NCBI GenBank assembly: GCA_008360955.1
Contig: LUCM01009238.1
Coordinates: forward strand, 9,697-73,696
Origin: Fasciolopsis buskii
Lineage: Eukaryota > Platyhelminthes > Trematoda > Plagiorchiida > Fasciolidae
Reading direction: 5' to 3'
Length of the DNA stretch: 64,000 nt
In this document: positions 1-41,100 of the stretch, piece by piece
Layout of the letters: each line of letters starts with the position of its first letter
Position numbering within the stretch: position 1 is the stretch's first letter
Program-made: the position numbers and the translations under genes
The notes under the pieces: model-generated
What the model was told of the DNA's origin: nothing
Seen by the model: the letters and a program-made list of their open reading frames with translations, nothing else
The model's database searches: none

Positions 1-1317
1 AGAGAAGAATTTCCGTGTGCCATTCATTACGACTGTGAAAACAATCAACAGTGAGGTGGAATGTTATCAACAATTTGCACAAAACCAGTGAAAACCTAAG
101 AGTATGGTCTGAAAACTGAGTGGGTCAGAAGGGGAGAATCAATTGTGACCTCGACAACTCATTTACACCGTTACCGCGAAGAACTTCACTGGAAGTTACA
201 ATACGACAAACACTTGAAATCAACCAACTCCAAAACGTTGAAAGAACTGTGCATGTAATATTGCATGTTGTACCGTCGGCTTGTACTCCGACTTTGCATG
301 GTGCTTACGTCAGTTGTACTTATGCCCCGTATAAAGAGGAGCGGGCAAAATCCGAATCCAACAATTTTATGAAACCCACGGATTTTCTCCTAGTAAATTT
401 TACCTCTTGGGAATTTGTGATGGGGACAGCGAGCAAAGTGTCTGCTCTCTACGTGATTTTGAGCCGAATCGCGTTGCCGCAATAACACCTAAAACTATGC
501 CCTCCTCATCTGCAACTCGAGTTAACAGAAACTTACAGGTCTGAACACAACCAAGAATCCAATGGCTCTTGTCACCGTGTACAATATTAACAGTATCTCA
601 GCATGTGACCTTATCTCCTGTCATAAAATAAATTACTGATCTGATTCCTTGTAGTCATTAGAAAAACTTGACTCAGTGCACTGCAATGATTTCCGAGGTT
701 ATATATCCATGGCTCATCTTTCAGTCTTGTCTACCAATTAGCACTCAAAAAACTGGTATCCAACGGGCGATTTGTTCAGCTTAGCAAGGTGAGGGAAAAT
801 CATTTTCTCCTATCGCCAACCTAACTTTTTCATTGTTTGTCGGTCATTTACTTGATAGATTAACAGTAACAAAGCTAGCCCCGTTCGCGATCGGTCACAA
901 ATGAACTGGAGCACGCATTTTTGGATGGAAATTACGAATGTTTGTGTTGAGTGGCTTCTTTACCGCCTCATGTGTGGTGGTTGAAAATCCCATAGTGGCA
1001 TTCGCTGATGTTTTCTATTCGTTCTTATTTCTTTAGGTTAACCTCAGGATTTTCGTCAGTGCAGTTCGGTAATAATAAAAGAATCAAAAATGAAAATTAC
1101 TTTCCTCAACCACAGGTGATCATTCAGGAACAAATGGTGAATTTTTAATAAAAAGTGGGTTGTCTCAACGATTTTAACAAGCACTTGGACTCGGGCAACG
1201 GTGTGGTCTTGAACATATTTCGCCTACTCATGAGTAGTAATGGTATATTGCAACACTAACGGGCAGCGAAACAGGACTGGACCTGAAAACAATGCACATC
1301 GGCCCACAGAAACTTAC
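1..1317. other. Left-edge sequence, no gene resolved
   Basis: I expected the remaining C-propeptide exons here but found none with convincing homology. A segment ending at a GTAAGT on the minus strand near 537 is open but does not resemble a COLFI domain. This is probably a long intron, with the last exons beyond the edge. Confidence 0.4.
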
Positions 1318-1407
1318 GTCTGGAGTTGAGGTAGAATTTAGCACACGGAGTTGACTTTGCCATTCGCTGTCTCCCGGAAGAGGTTTCACATAAGTTGCCA
1401 AAATGCC
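1318..1407 (-). CDS. Possible further C-propeptide exon
   Basis: A 90 bp open segment between a CAG acceptor and a GTAAGT donor, phase 0/0, which matches the phase-0 end of exon 24. It encodes a peptide ending SEWQSQLRVLNSTSTPD. The SQLRVL..S pattern weakly resembles the conserved Q-x-x-FLRLLS segment of COLFI domains. The likeness is short, and no neighbouring COLFI exon supports it, so this stays tentative. Confidence 0.35.
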
Positions 1408-2867
1408 CTGTAGATAAAAGGAGACCAACATGACTGATATGAGGCCCGTCTTTGTGGGGAATCAAATCATATATCCTCCTTAAGAGACTAGCTTTTGTTT
1501 ACGAGGAACGTGATGCACAAGAACATGTGTTACATCTAGTGATTTCATTAACTGTCAATCTCAGTCCATGGCATGAAACTAAAATTTACAAGGGTGAATG
1601 CGTTGTCCGAAGGTCAGAGTCTAATTTCATCTTTAGATACCTGAAGCTTATCTTAGTAAAAACAAATTGGCCATATAAGATATCTTGTGTAGAGGCCTTT
1701 CGACCGAATCTCTGCTGCGCTGTTGCGATGTATACTATGATGGACTGGGTTCCGTGTGCCAGTTGGTAAACAGTATCTTCGATGCATAACGATAAGTCAT
1801 AAGAACAGGAAAGTTATGCGAGTAGTCAGTGGTGAGAGTGAAGTCAGTCCCGTGATTAGGTAACAACCAAGGGGTATGAATCAAGCCAGTGAGACTAAAC
1901 TAGTGAATTTAAAATCAAAAAGCAAAGATGAGCTGATAGGGAACTGGGATATGAGTAAGTGAATGTCATTAGGCTAGTGTGAGAATAACTGCCTTCTACT
2001 TTTGTAGAGTAAGCATTTGAGCAATTTGATTATTTAGACCTTTGCAGTGTTTTGTCCTATTTAGCCGGGTGTACTGTGGAGAACTTGCTAACAAGGTTGG
2101 CCTTATGGCCTGTCGTTTGATTATCGCGGATCTCGAGAAATCGGCATGCGTTTTGTCGGCAACATGTACACTCAGCTACCTTTTGGTTCCACCAATCTAT
2201 CCACATTCACTTACATGGGTGATATGTGTGTTTGGGAACAGTGGCATTGATTCTCTTATAGTTGTCACCTCTTCGATAAAAAAGCAAATCACCTGTGTTG
2301 AATGTTCTTCGGATGCTGGGAAATATGCGTCGCTTATTGATAGCAGAAAAGTAGTGTGTTTTTCTCAATAGTCCGTGAAAACCAACGCTTCAGATTTCTC
2401 CTCACAATAAGGGGCAGTTCACGAATACAGGGTGAATGGCTTCTGACTAAGTTACACAGATGACTGGAAGTGAAAAGCCCACGTCCCCGGTGCAACTTGC
2501 TGTCAATGAATTGGTTGATTTAAATGCCGCATGCCCCTGATGCGGAGTAGTTTTGCAAGATGCATTCAATAAATATATTGCAAACACATTGTGTACATTG
2601 ATGAATATTTCAGTCTGAATTAGTGTATGGGATCCGAAACCCTTTACCGAAAGCAAGTGCATGGCGTTTAGGTTGCAAATTTGGCTCAGCCAAGCTGTTC
2701 ACCAGTTACCCAAGAGCCAGTAGTGTAATCTTGAACCGGGAATTTAGTCTTCTTCAACTCTGAGGAGGACTATATTCTCATAGTAATGTTTCTGAAATTA
2801 GTGTACCTATTTCTTCCAATTAGACTCACTAGTTTTCGTTGCGATATAAGTAAAATTGACAACTTAC

Positions 2868-29112
<26,245 letters not shown>

Positions 29113-32100
29113 GATTTGTTTGGTCCTGAGGGGATACGGAAACATTGCTAGCAAACTGAATTCCATGACCGACTCATAAGGCCGCCCCGTAGAAGCCCCA
29201 GGAACCGGTATCAAACGTGGTCGCTGGTGTCTGGGGCCCAAATCTAAATTGCAGCTTAGAGTACTGGGCCACTAAAACCCAATGTTTGGCCGAGAATACG
29301 ATCGATAAGTAAAACAGCCGTCAAACCTTACCGTTAGTTGGCCTTTTCCAGCGATTGGTGAGCCAAATCATGGACTCCCGGTGGGTGGATCCAGCTCGTC
29401 TATGGTTGGTCAATTACACGTCCCGAATCGATTGGCCTTTCGACATTGGCTGCGATCTAATCGTAAACCCCCGAAGCACTCAGTGTTATGACTGTTTCCC
29501 CTTCCATTGCCCCGACCAAACGTGGAAGCGAACAAATCACATTAGAATCAACATATGGATGCACATACGAAGTTATGGATTCTGTTGCACAGACAATGGG
29601 CACAAACACAGACATTTACCGAAACATACAGCGCGGACAACACGCCTCCCTTTGGGTGCTGGCACCGAGCTTCGTCAGACAAGCAATGCACCAGCTTCTG
29701 GACATCTGATCTGCATGCGCACACATCTGCCACATGGGATGGCTCTTTGCCTAATTCGCCCATCTTAGATCTTGCCTGTACGGTTTAGGTCAAGGGTAAG
29801 GTAAATTCGACTGGCCGTCCAAACCTGGAACATCGATCCCATCTCCGTGAATGTGAAGGGTGCATGAACTGACGTTATACATCGGTTCTGGAAACCGATC
29901 GTCGGTTAATTTTTCGAAAGCACATTGTATCATTTCGCCAATCAGTCTTGCGTCGTGGTGTTTGATGTGCCTGTGTTTGTGTATGCGTGTTGTAAAGCAG
30001 TGCCATGATGTAACCCCTTGTCCGAAGTTGCGTGTAGGATGGTGGACAAAGCATTCGATTTTGCCCTAACATTTTGGTGGACGGCTTAAACAAGCACATT
30101 TTTTCAGTTATTCTGCAATAATTCCACCGAAAGGAGAGAGTGGTTCCTCATAGAGGACGCTTCAACTGGTCTTCACACCTTTGATGATCATGGTTCACAA
30201 CAATTTCGGGCTACTATGTAAATGAGAAAAAAAAGATTTGGATCAAGTAATTTCCAGTGCTCAGTTGCTTACCGTCATACTGAAGAATAACCGATTTTGT
30301 ATGTTAATCGCTGGCAAACCCGTTAGTGCTTCAGAATGATACAAGACAAAGTCACTTCATTTTGATACCGTGGAATCCTGTTTAAATGGGTTTCACAAAC
30401 CAGTGAAATTACATATGGTATGGTTTATTTTATCAAGACTGAATTCCGTTCCTCACGGAAGATCGTTAAAAGCAGTTCGCACATTTCTGTACAGACAAGA
30501 ACTCGACGTGTCACTAACCTGAGACTCAAATCCATGACATAAGAAAAGTCACAAAACGTCGTCGAGTTACTACCTGTTTTGTTGACTTCTTGCATTTTGA
30601 CCAATGTTGTCGGGGTCGTAGTCATGGCGTTTGTCTGTGTGCGGGCTAGTTGGCTTACCGTGGACCACGATCCGGATACACAAATCTATAACAAATGTTA
30701 CGCTTGCAATATAATGAGCTCAACTAAACTAAATTTCTGCTTCGATCCAGAGGGTATTCTCGAGAAGATCCAGTTATATGAACTCTATACGTTCATTACA
30801 CAGTCCAAGCCAAATGGCCAAGCAAACAACCGCTTAATGCAATCAGTCAGCGTGACGTTAAAATGATTTTGGAATGCGATTAGTTTTAGAACTAGTCAGG
30901 ACAATCCGGAAAATTATTTTAGCAAACATCAATAGTTATCCGGTCATACTAGTACAATCTAGTTTTACTCGCATTGTATAGAGGGGTTAGCAAATGGGCA
31001 TTGAAAATTGAAACTCCGACCGAAATTTGTGTCGACTTGAGTTTTTGAATTCAGTTAAGCAGCGCTTCTTTGATTTTCACAAGGAGGCTGACTATTTTGT
31101 CAACCAGTAGTTAACATTGTTGGCAAAGAAATGATAAAGACAGGGTTTAAATTTTGTGTCAATGATCAAAAACAAGACACAGAGACGAGGAAAGTGATGT
31201 AGTTGGTGAACTTTTACTGTGGACTGGGCATATTGAAAGGCGACTTAATTTTCGAAAACTTCGGTCGGCTTTTATTCTGATCCTGAGTGATTTCCACTGG
31301 ATGCAATATCGTTGAAGTCGAAGTCCTGATGGTAGAAATTTCATTATTAGAGAACCGAGAGCCGTCTCATGGACTAAAAATATCACGCTAGCTGTTGGTC
31401 ATGCGTTTATATGCTGATTCCCAGGCGTTCAAATTAAACTATGCTTCTGCTACCGTCGTCGTATGAGTCTTCTAGAAGAATCCGTAAACCAAAGTATCGG
31501 TCCACCTTATTCGCCTGGAATTTACAGAATAATGTCGAAAGCAATTAACTCGTTTGAACTTTCCAATCGTGCATGCGAACTAAAACCGCTTATTTGTCCC
31601 ATCAATGTAAGTCAATAGGCGGAACTGGAAACGCTCTTATCGCATATGGTGACTAAGGCGAAATTTTGTTACGTTACTGCCAAATCAAACACAGATTTTG
31701 TTGCAGTTTTCTAAGCAGAAGCATCTTACCAAAGAACTGTGATTGGCACAACCACATCGAAATTTCCGGTTGATATCCGGCGTCGTCACGGTCTAAGATT
31801 GATTTGGCTTCTTCATATGTCCCACTGATTTCAAGGTTTCATAACGAAAGGACAATTCCAGAAATTACACATCTATTGTGGCCAGGACGGTAGCGTCATC
31901 GATTCTGATAAGTAATATGAGTTGAAAACTAACTTCGTCTATCTGAGGCCGTTGTAGCAGAAAATATTATAAGCTGAATCGAGAATAACCTTTTGTCCTA
32001 AATCTAGAATAACTTTTCTTGAAGTTGCTATTTTGTTGTGTAATTCGTTAAGGAATTAAGTTCTACCACTGTAATTAAGTGTGGGGTGGTAGAATCATCA

Positions 32101-35100
32101 ATTTAACCTTGATCGATATTACATCATGTGGCACAGAGTTCTATGATTTCGTTAGAGGGAGTGTTTTGAATACCTCAACGAATTTCTATTGGCACGAGCC
32201 TTTTTATACGGACGCCAGAACAACTGATATGTAATCGCTGCCGGAATATCCAACTGCCGACTATTTTGATCCGAGTTTCGTGAGTGAGTGAGGTCAACGC
32301 GTCACTCACCGAGTCACATTACTCGTCGGTGAGATCGAAATCAACAACATTGTCTGCTCGCACACTGACGATCTGTATCCTAATACTTTTACTGGAATGA
32401 CAGAATCGATCAGGCGGAACGACACTGTATGATAAAATGGATTATGAACGCGTTGTTACCTTGATGCGTGCATCAGTATTACTAACAGAACAAAATGACT
32501 TTGCTGTTGACACGTCTATACATGCATATAAGTTCATATTACCAACCTAGATAGATAGTTGGGGAGAAAAAATGCGATCCATACCCACCTGAAGAGCAAA
32601 GCCACAAGACGCTAAGGGTGAGCAAAACTGGAAGCAAACTCAATCAGGAGAGAGTAAAAGTGATAATTTTAAAATTTAAGTCCCTAGTATGATGACAGTT
32701 TTGGGAAGCATTATGATACTGCATAATAGGATACGAATGAACGAGACAAAAACGAATGTGGTGAACGTTTAACCCGTATCCTCCTTGATAATGACATCTC
32801 ATAGTCGAAGAAAAGTGTTCCGTCTAGTAAGACCATTTTTAGCCGTGACTATGCTATGCTATACTAATTATTCATAGTGGGCACTTGTGCCGAACTTCTT
32901 GTTGTAGATAATGGGCCCGAGCTAGTTCGTCAAAAGCAGGCATAAAAGCTCATTTTTTGGCCTGGCTACTGGCTAGCTGTTCCGACAAAATAAGCGAGAA
33001 ACCCCAGTCGATATACTGTGAAAACTACTGAGTTTACAGTCGACTCAGCCTTATTTCCTTCTTGAATCGGTGCCTAGGCACAACTGTTTACTATTGATGA
33101 TCTGTAAGGCATTGAGTATGTTTCAGTTGTCTGTGGAGTTTGATTGTATACCTATTGTAACCAGCAAAAGTTAATGAAATAATTTATTTTTAGAATAAAA
33201 TCAGCCTCCCAACGAGAAGGTACACAAGAGTGAGCTGAAGACTTACACGAATTCAGAAAGAGCACCTGGGAATTAGCGACCAGAGCAAAATGAAGATTGT
33301 CCATAGGGTTTAACGTGACAAAACCTCAAGATTACAATACTGGCAATCAGAAATCCAAGGAGAATTATGCCGCCTCCTGGTGGAAACTGTGATTGAAAAT
33401 GCTCCTGTTAAAGGCATTGCAGATGTACGAATGAACGTAACCAAAATCATTTTCGTCTGCCGAACAGCAAATCGCAGTGTGTATGCTCTCAAAAAGGTGC
33501 ATATTGGTAGAGTACGAATTTATTATTCTTTAAATAGCTGATCAACTCTCCACCCATTGGAGTATCATCATTACATCTCAAAGAAAGGTACCGTTCTGTT
33601 TTCTGGAGCGAAAACTAAAGAAAACAGCGACAAACAAAGTGCGTCAGCTAGGGATGAACAGAGTAATAGATACAGAATTGTTCATTTGGTAATGGCATAA
33701 AATTTGGCACAGGCAAAATTATGGGACACACTTAGATGTTTGGACATAGATTTCCGCGGACAGTTGCTTATCTGAAATCAGAAAACCGAGATGCATTCGT
33801 TCGCAAATTAGACTCCGGAATCTTAAAATTTCAGCGTTATCTGAGAATCACGGTTGCAGAAACAGTAGCAAACTGTCACCGTCTTACTCATTTGTGATAA
33901 AGTTCCTTTGCTGGTGAGAACATCTGATGTTCAGGTCAATACGTAGTGCACTATACCAAGGCTGATCAAAACGTTACGGATTTTTACGTGTACAATGGTG
34001 GTCAAACAGGAAATAAAACAAGAAAATTTGTTTGCCGCATTTCGTTTTCTCAAACCATACCATGGAAACATTGGAAATTTCCGCATGTCTGAGACTGCTG
34101 ATGAGTTTAAAATAATGGGAAGTGCACAAAATTATGCTGTTTCCAGAGAAAACCGTGATTATTTGACAAATTTTTAGACGACTAAAGAACACCAAAATTG
34201 CCACATACGATAAGACGTGAGCCTTCGCCCAGTGAAGTGAACAGAAAATATATCCTTACAATTGAATTTTTGACGATTAAGGGGAAAATGACCAACATCA
34301 CGAAAAAAATTAACACTTCCTTTTGAGAATGCAAATGTCTGTTAGAAAGAAAAGTACATGTTGCCTTATCTGTGAAATGCTGTTCATCTTGGCGATCCAA
34401 GAGAAAGCAATTTGAGTCGTCGTTGGAATTTAATCTCCCGCTGAAACACTGTAGGAAATCAAAAGAAAAAGTAATTTGGGAAACAGTGAGATCTTCGGGG
34501 TCGCGCCATCTTGAATATCGGAGTAATTTGAGTGGCTTATCCCAAATCTGACACTGACCTTATCGGTGTTATTTGAGGCTACGCAATTAAACTTATTTGC
34601 TTTTAGTTAAAAACACCCCTATCTCAGGCCCAAAAGTACAAGAGTGCATAGTGTTGGATGAATTTGTGGACCGCAATGTCTTCTGAACCTCCTACTTCAT
34701 GATGCGTTACCTCTGGAATAAATTGGACTATTTAAAAACAAGGACAATGAAATCAACACAGCCTCAAAGTACCAAAGTGAGACAACTGTTAAAATAATTA
34801 AAGAAGAACTCTTCAAATAGTCATCGTAAATATGCGCCGACGCCTCAGTCCAGTTCTACCGTTTCTCGATGATCTTAATCATTTTACCAAACAATTTCTT
34901 CAGTCCAGTGCACATAAAAGGGACACCGTCTTTGTTAGTCATGTGATAAAGACAAAGATATTGGAGCAGTCACACTCGAGGGTTGTGATGTCATGAGAAT
35001 TCACAAATGGCCATTTCCAAGTCTTCTTTGAAATGCGACCGTCGAAGCTCAGTAATCCAATCGTTTGCTCGGTAGGTGAGTGGTAACCGCAACTCCACAA

Positions 35101-38100
35101 CTCCCAGTGCCAAATTTTGGATACGAAATAGGACAGGAGGTCGTTGGTTAAGTGGTCAGTGTCTTGGTATCTGAATGAAGATGTGGTAGTTTTGCGACTC
35201 CAGCTACAAGTCACTTCCACACGCGTTAGCCTACGAGTGGTAACGAATCACCTCCCGAGATCATTTACTCACTTTGTTTTTGCTATCAAAAACAGAGGAA
35301 CTAAGTAATGTGAAAGAACAGCCCTAGAAGAGCAAAGCGAAAACGATCTTGGGCCAGCTTTAGGCCCGCTTGTTTTTCAATACCTTCAGAGTGTAAACGG
35401 ATAGTTCTAAAACAGTGAGATGAATCTAAATTTGATATTTATGGTATCTGGTGAGAATGCTCTGTAAAAGTTATCACGGCGAAGCCATTTTTATCACCGA
35501 AGATTGCCAAGGATTTTTTGTTTTTTTATTTATGTATTAATCGGTTAGTGTTGCGAAGGTAGATGAGCCAGGTAACATTATTAGTAAACCTGCCTGCAAT
35601 AAGCCTAAATAACAAAATAGACCAAAGACGTGGAAATATTTAATTGGTACATACGTGACAAAACCCTCTATTTCGGAGAAATTTGAACCCGAGAGGACGC
35701 AGGTCATGGATTTTAATTTTGTGTGCTTCACCAACGGGGTTGGAATGGTGTTTGAACATCTCGCTCAAGAACCAATGGTTCCCTGCCCGAATTACAAAAG
35801 TACTTGGCACCACCACAGGAATCTTTTCGTAATTTGATGTCTTGCAGATCAGTGACCCCGTGTTCTTAAAAAAAACAGTCTGAAACAGATTCAGAGCTAT
35901 GCTGCAGGATTCGACTGATAGTAGACAAATTGAACCTAATAATTGCCTTTCATACAGTGCTGGGAATGCAGACCATTTTCATTAAAAAAATATGCAAAAT
36001 TCGATAATCACTTTGAAAGCCTCCGAAGCCAGAATCATGTGAGCGGGGACAACTGAATCAACCGCTGAATTTACCGTGACTATAAGAAGTAATCGACCAC
36101 GCTGTAATGTTTTGCCCAACGAATTCCTTTTAACTCTCATCCAATTCTACCTATTCGATTTTACACCTGTGCTGTTCACAAATTTCTTCTAATCTGGAAC
36201 ACAATCAGAAGTTTCCACTGGTTTTCGGCATCATTTTAGTTGCTGTTGTCACGCCAGCATATATGAGAAATTCAAGGTTGATACTCTCGCAGCTTCTTTA
36301 TCATTATCATTACCATTAACCTTTATCTTTTATCGTTTTATCTTTTTTTATCTTAACCTTGCATTGGATAATCAAATTGTGCAAATACTCAAAGAGCATG
36401 CCTCATTATTGGCCTTTTGCCATACCGATGGGAATATTTTACGTTCTGAAGCCAAGGCTGGATTTTCTTGTCATCACACACCGGGTTGAAAATCTAAGTG
36501 GATTATGTTCGGAAGAGGACACGTTAGGAATCACAGAACAATTTTATAGCACTCATGAATCGTAAGCGCTGACTGCAACTTTACTAATGCCCAGTGAAAC
36601 TGTTCATGAAGTACGTTTTGTTACTCTTGGTAAAAGCCGTATCTTTTCTGCCTATTCTCACACAAAATTCAACTTATCCCAACAGTGTGATTCTCGAGAG
36701 TCTACGGCCAATGTGACCAGCCACGGTCAAGTCGTCACCGTCGTGAAGTTTCAACTTGAAGTTTGCCGGCCCAAATTTTCTCGTTGCTGGCCAACTTCCC
36801 AAAGAAAGCCTTCACTTTATCGTTACTCTCTTCCTGATAATGACGTCCACTCGTTCTAGTAATGGTGAAACTAAAAACTGAAATAATAAGCAAAAGTAAC
36901 CGGCCCTTGTTAGCAAAAAATTCAACCATAAAACTGATCGAAACAGCAGAGCAAGTATGTGGCGTATTTTAAGATAGCCGTGACGCAGCGTAAATTCTAA
37001 CCAAATTAGATTGGAGTCGAAAATTGGTCGCACATAACGTGCCTGTGTTCAAGTGGTTAATCCATACGCGCCAACTAACGGTCGTTAGCCGCACAGTTCG
37101 TCGCCGTCGATTTTGCTGCCGCATCTCCGACTGGGAAAATGTTCCACCGACCAAAATCGTATCAAATCGCATTTGGAGACATCCATACCTCGGAAAATGT
37201 TTCGGACCATTTCCCAATTAGGGGCCAACGCACGTACACACGTGCCTGAGTGAATAAAAATTAAACTATTTGAACAAACTTCCACTTTCTGGTTCTGCTT
37301 CAACCCACTCCCAACCCAAGTCTGACATGCCAAAGGAAACTGGGCCATACATAGGGATGCACAAAGTTTGCGCACCTGGGTAAATGTACAGTGCAACTTT
37401 ATTTGGGTTCTCCAAGTTTCCCGATTGTTCTAACCCCGCATGTGCTTGCGGAGAGAATGTTTCGAGGCCGGGGAAAGATCGAACAAATAAAGGCACAGAC
37501 GAGTTATAGGTGTTTTTCTCGAAACAGAACTAACCAAGGACGGAATTATGGCATTCGTTATGGTTTTTTTTTATGAAGCCAGCCTGCCTGTATACGTGTG
37601 CACATTGGTACGTGGATCGGGCTGTCTCCTCGTGTGTGTCGTGTGTGGCGTGCTAAAGGTCCCCTAATCTGTACTTGCTTTGCTGTTGGTGCCGCTTTTG
37701 CCGGTTCTGGGAATACCACGTATGCGGGAAGCCCAGACATTGGGTAATATGGTATGTGAATTGTCGCGAACTGGGTCAACGCTACGTGGCAAAGCGATTC
37801 GTTCAAGAAAGCCGTAGATGTGCCGTCTCTATCGATCTACTTGATTGGAACGATCAATCCTGCTTGTCGATGCCCTGTTTCCTGTAGAAACCATTTCATT
37901 TGAACTACTTTCATTTCGACAATTGGCTTTTCGAAATATGTACCCCAGTTAGTATTATTTCGTAGCTGACTCAAATGTGCCTTTGTTAAACGGTTGATAA
38001 TCTGCTATCGATGCCTGATCTATTATTATGCGGCAAACATTGAGGAGTGTTGTCATAAGGCTCGGATTCGTATTTTCAGCCTCGTGGTATGATCCAATTG

Positions 38101-41100
38101 AAAAGAAATTGGAGCTTGGCCATTTTTACCCTCGTAATAGTTCATCCTTCGCAAATCTTCGGACATTCAAGTTGAGTGCAAAAACAACTGCTTCTGACCT
38201 CTCTTATAGGTGAAATTGACCCAATTGGACTAGACGGGATCACTGTAAATAACCAGCACTGGAGAATAGTACACAGACTGAATAAGAATAGTACTGTTAT
38301 CACTGTAGAAATTTCGGACTGCTCAACAAGCCGATGCTAGAGGTAAACGAAAATTCTTCTGGACGTTAATCAGTCACCGCCGGACCTTGGTGACGAATTT
38401 TAGCCTTTAAAAAGCAAGTGAATTTCTCTTTGGAAATGTTATCTTTGTCTACTTCGAAGTAACGAGAGCAACCGAATTTCCTATGGAAATGTTGTTCACG
38501 ACAGTATTATCATGACTTAACCCGGCAAAATCCCCGACATTGCCAAATTAAATAGTGAAGATTATGTTGCCAGAATGGAATAACGTGGATAAAAGTGAAG
38601 TAAAAGAGTGTGATGAAGTCAGAACCATGAAACAGCTACCAAGTGGTGTCTTGAACGTAGGCACACCGAATTCGACATTTTCATACGCGAAGGTGGTGAA
38701 GCGCAAGTGTAGAGCAGTACTTATATTAACATTGAACGATGTGAACATACTTCGCGTGACAGCCCCGCTCGAACCCCAATTCCGTTATTTAACCAAGGTC
38801 GTTCAGGGCGTGTATTAGCAACGTGGTTTTTGAAACTGTTGTATCTGATCAGGAATAGTTCAAATGTTCCCGTTCTCTGAGTGGCAAAATATGTGGTGAT
38901 GGAAAAAGGCATTCTCAATCTGGCAGATGGAAAACAACGAAGAGTTAATCAAAAACAATCTTCCGATCGCTTTCTTGTCTATCTTCTATTGAGTGAATGA
39001 CAATCCCAAAAGAGCTTCGAATCCTTGGCAATGGGAGGATAATACGTGATCCTTGAGTGAAATATCCACCGAGTTCAGCTGATAGACCGTAAATACCACT
39101 AAAGTATTGGCTACCTCCTTACAGAAACTTGACTCCCGCCTGATCACCGACCTGAAAAATTTGGATCTAGTAGAGAAAGTGTAATCCAGTTTATTCCATG
39201 AAAAAGTTAAGGTAACGCATGACTGAATGTGGCAATTTGTCCCAAAGTAACACTCCTTTGATAGTTTTCATTTGATGATTTACTGAGAATCTAAGCTTGG
39301 TTCCTATCATTTTAGGACTTTTTCCATTCGTAAATTTTCACCAAGCCATGGCTTGTTATCAGGAGCACTTTAACGAATATTTCCCCTTTGCACTGACCTG
39401 ACTTTTTGCGGTTCAAGTTCAGCATATCCCACCGAGAGCTAAATGAACTAGAAAACTGATCGTGTCCCAGGCCTGAGTTACCTGAGTTTTTCATTGCAAG
39501 TGTTTTGTCACCAGCTGACGCAAAATTGTCTCGGTGGACTAAACCCTAAAAATTTTGTCATTCAAAGACAGTTCATTTTCTGTCCAATGTTGAATAGTCA
39601 GTTGAGGTTTTTTCCCCAGTTACGATTTGCTTGAAATATGCTACACATTGCGAACTTAAAGTTAGCGAGTTTTTTGCATCATTTTTGAAGTCAGACGAAG
39701 CTAAAATAGTAATTGCTTCACGCATTAGAAACTAGGGATTTTAAGCCTTTTAATTCGAGTCCGTGGATCAAATAGGAGAATAGGAAAGAAATAATAGGAA
39801 TATTGTTCTTTGATTTTCAAGCTGCTCCTTAGTCCCGAGAAAACCTTCTTACAATTGACCAGCAGACTAGGACGAAATGGCAAAATACAGTTTCAATGTA
39901 CACAAGTGCCGCCAAACAATAACTACCACGTTGAACGTTGGGACAGGCCTCAGAGTTCAATTTTGATACAACAGAGCTGACGGGCATTCGAAACTGAGAA
40001 AATCTTGAGAGTCTTGTGGATGACAAGGTATGGAAATTTTACTTGCTAGTATGGGAAATGGTATGACAAACCTTTGATCTTTCTAAGGGACAGAGAATAA
40101 GATACGATACTAGTACATTTCATGGTTCGATTATGGTGTTTTGTGGTGAGCTGCGAAAGTTATTCGGGTATCAGATTGTAGTTACTTGTTTGCTATTGGC
40201 CTGTAGATAGGTTTGTGAAACCACCGGGTTGGGGTGTTTGAAAAGGGAGCCGGCTGGCCATATTACTGTTTGTCATAGTTGTGTGAAACTATAGCTCGTC
40301 ACAAGGGAAAATGGAAATGCACTGGCGGGTAGGCAGTCGCACTTCAGCACACGGCTTGCTGTTATGCTCACGTGGACATCGGAAATGTGGGGTCACCGAT
40401 TAACAAAAAAATAATAAATAAAACATCAGAACGCCTCAGCTGCACCCAGCATAACAGTTGGTGCCAGAACAGTTCGAATGGCTCACCAGTTGATAATTTC
40501 AAAAGAAAACTTTGGGACCATGGCAACTTCAACATCTGTTTTATTGAGGCAGTTGGCTAGATAAGTGAATTGCCTGAGTTACCCTCGAGTCTCCCATCAG
40601 TCACTGTGTCTCGAAGGCCACCTTTTTGGACTGGCCGACTTGGTGTTCATTTAAATGAACATTTTTCATTGGAAGAGACTGGGTGTCTATCACAATTAGT
40701 TTTGTAATAGCAGACAAGAGGTCAGTTCTAGATGACCAACTAGCAGCTAACAATCGCTTATGGTCTGGGGTATACTTTCATCAACCGGCCCAGGGCAGTT
40801 GACAACAGGAATACACAATGGTGGCCGCTGGCCGCTTATCACAACGAAGATATGGTAAGAAAACTTTTAAATGGAAAAGCACTCCGCGAACGTATTATTT
40901 TTGCGTAAAAAGGTTAGCTCGTGCAATGGCAGTACCTAACGCGCAGGCAGTCCTATCCGAAGATTGCGAACGGTCGAGGAGAGGGAATGGGGGAAAGGAG
41001 CACTTGATTTGTATTATTCGCAACAGCAACTAGCACACTGCCAAAAATGTAACAAAATGATGTACAGGGTGTGGTGAAACATTCTCATTGCATTTGCCAC

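Noticed and set aside
539..635. Minus-strand segment before a GTAAGT near 537 as a C-propeptide exon
   Set aside because: The open frame between a CAG acceptor and this donor shows no convincing COLFI motif; isolated similarities are too short.
2447..2662. Minus-strand open frame ending GDVGFSLPVIC as possible end of the COLFI domain
   Set aside because: The ending loosely recalls the COLFI terminus, but it would follow exon 24 with far too few residues and no conserved middle part.
34081..34130. Hammerhead ribozyme-like ctgatgag core, as found in some flatworm SINEs
   Set aside because: The ctgatgag-like string has no matching GAAA core and stems nearby; other such strings in the window also lack them.
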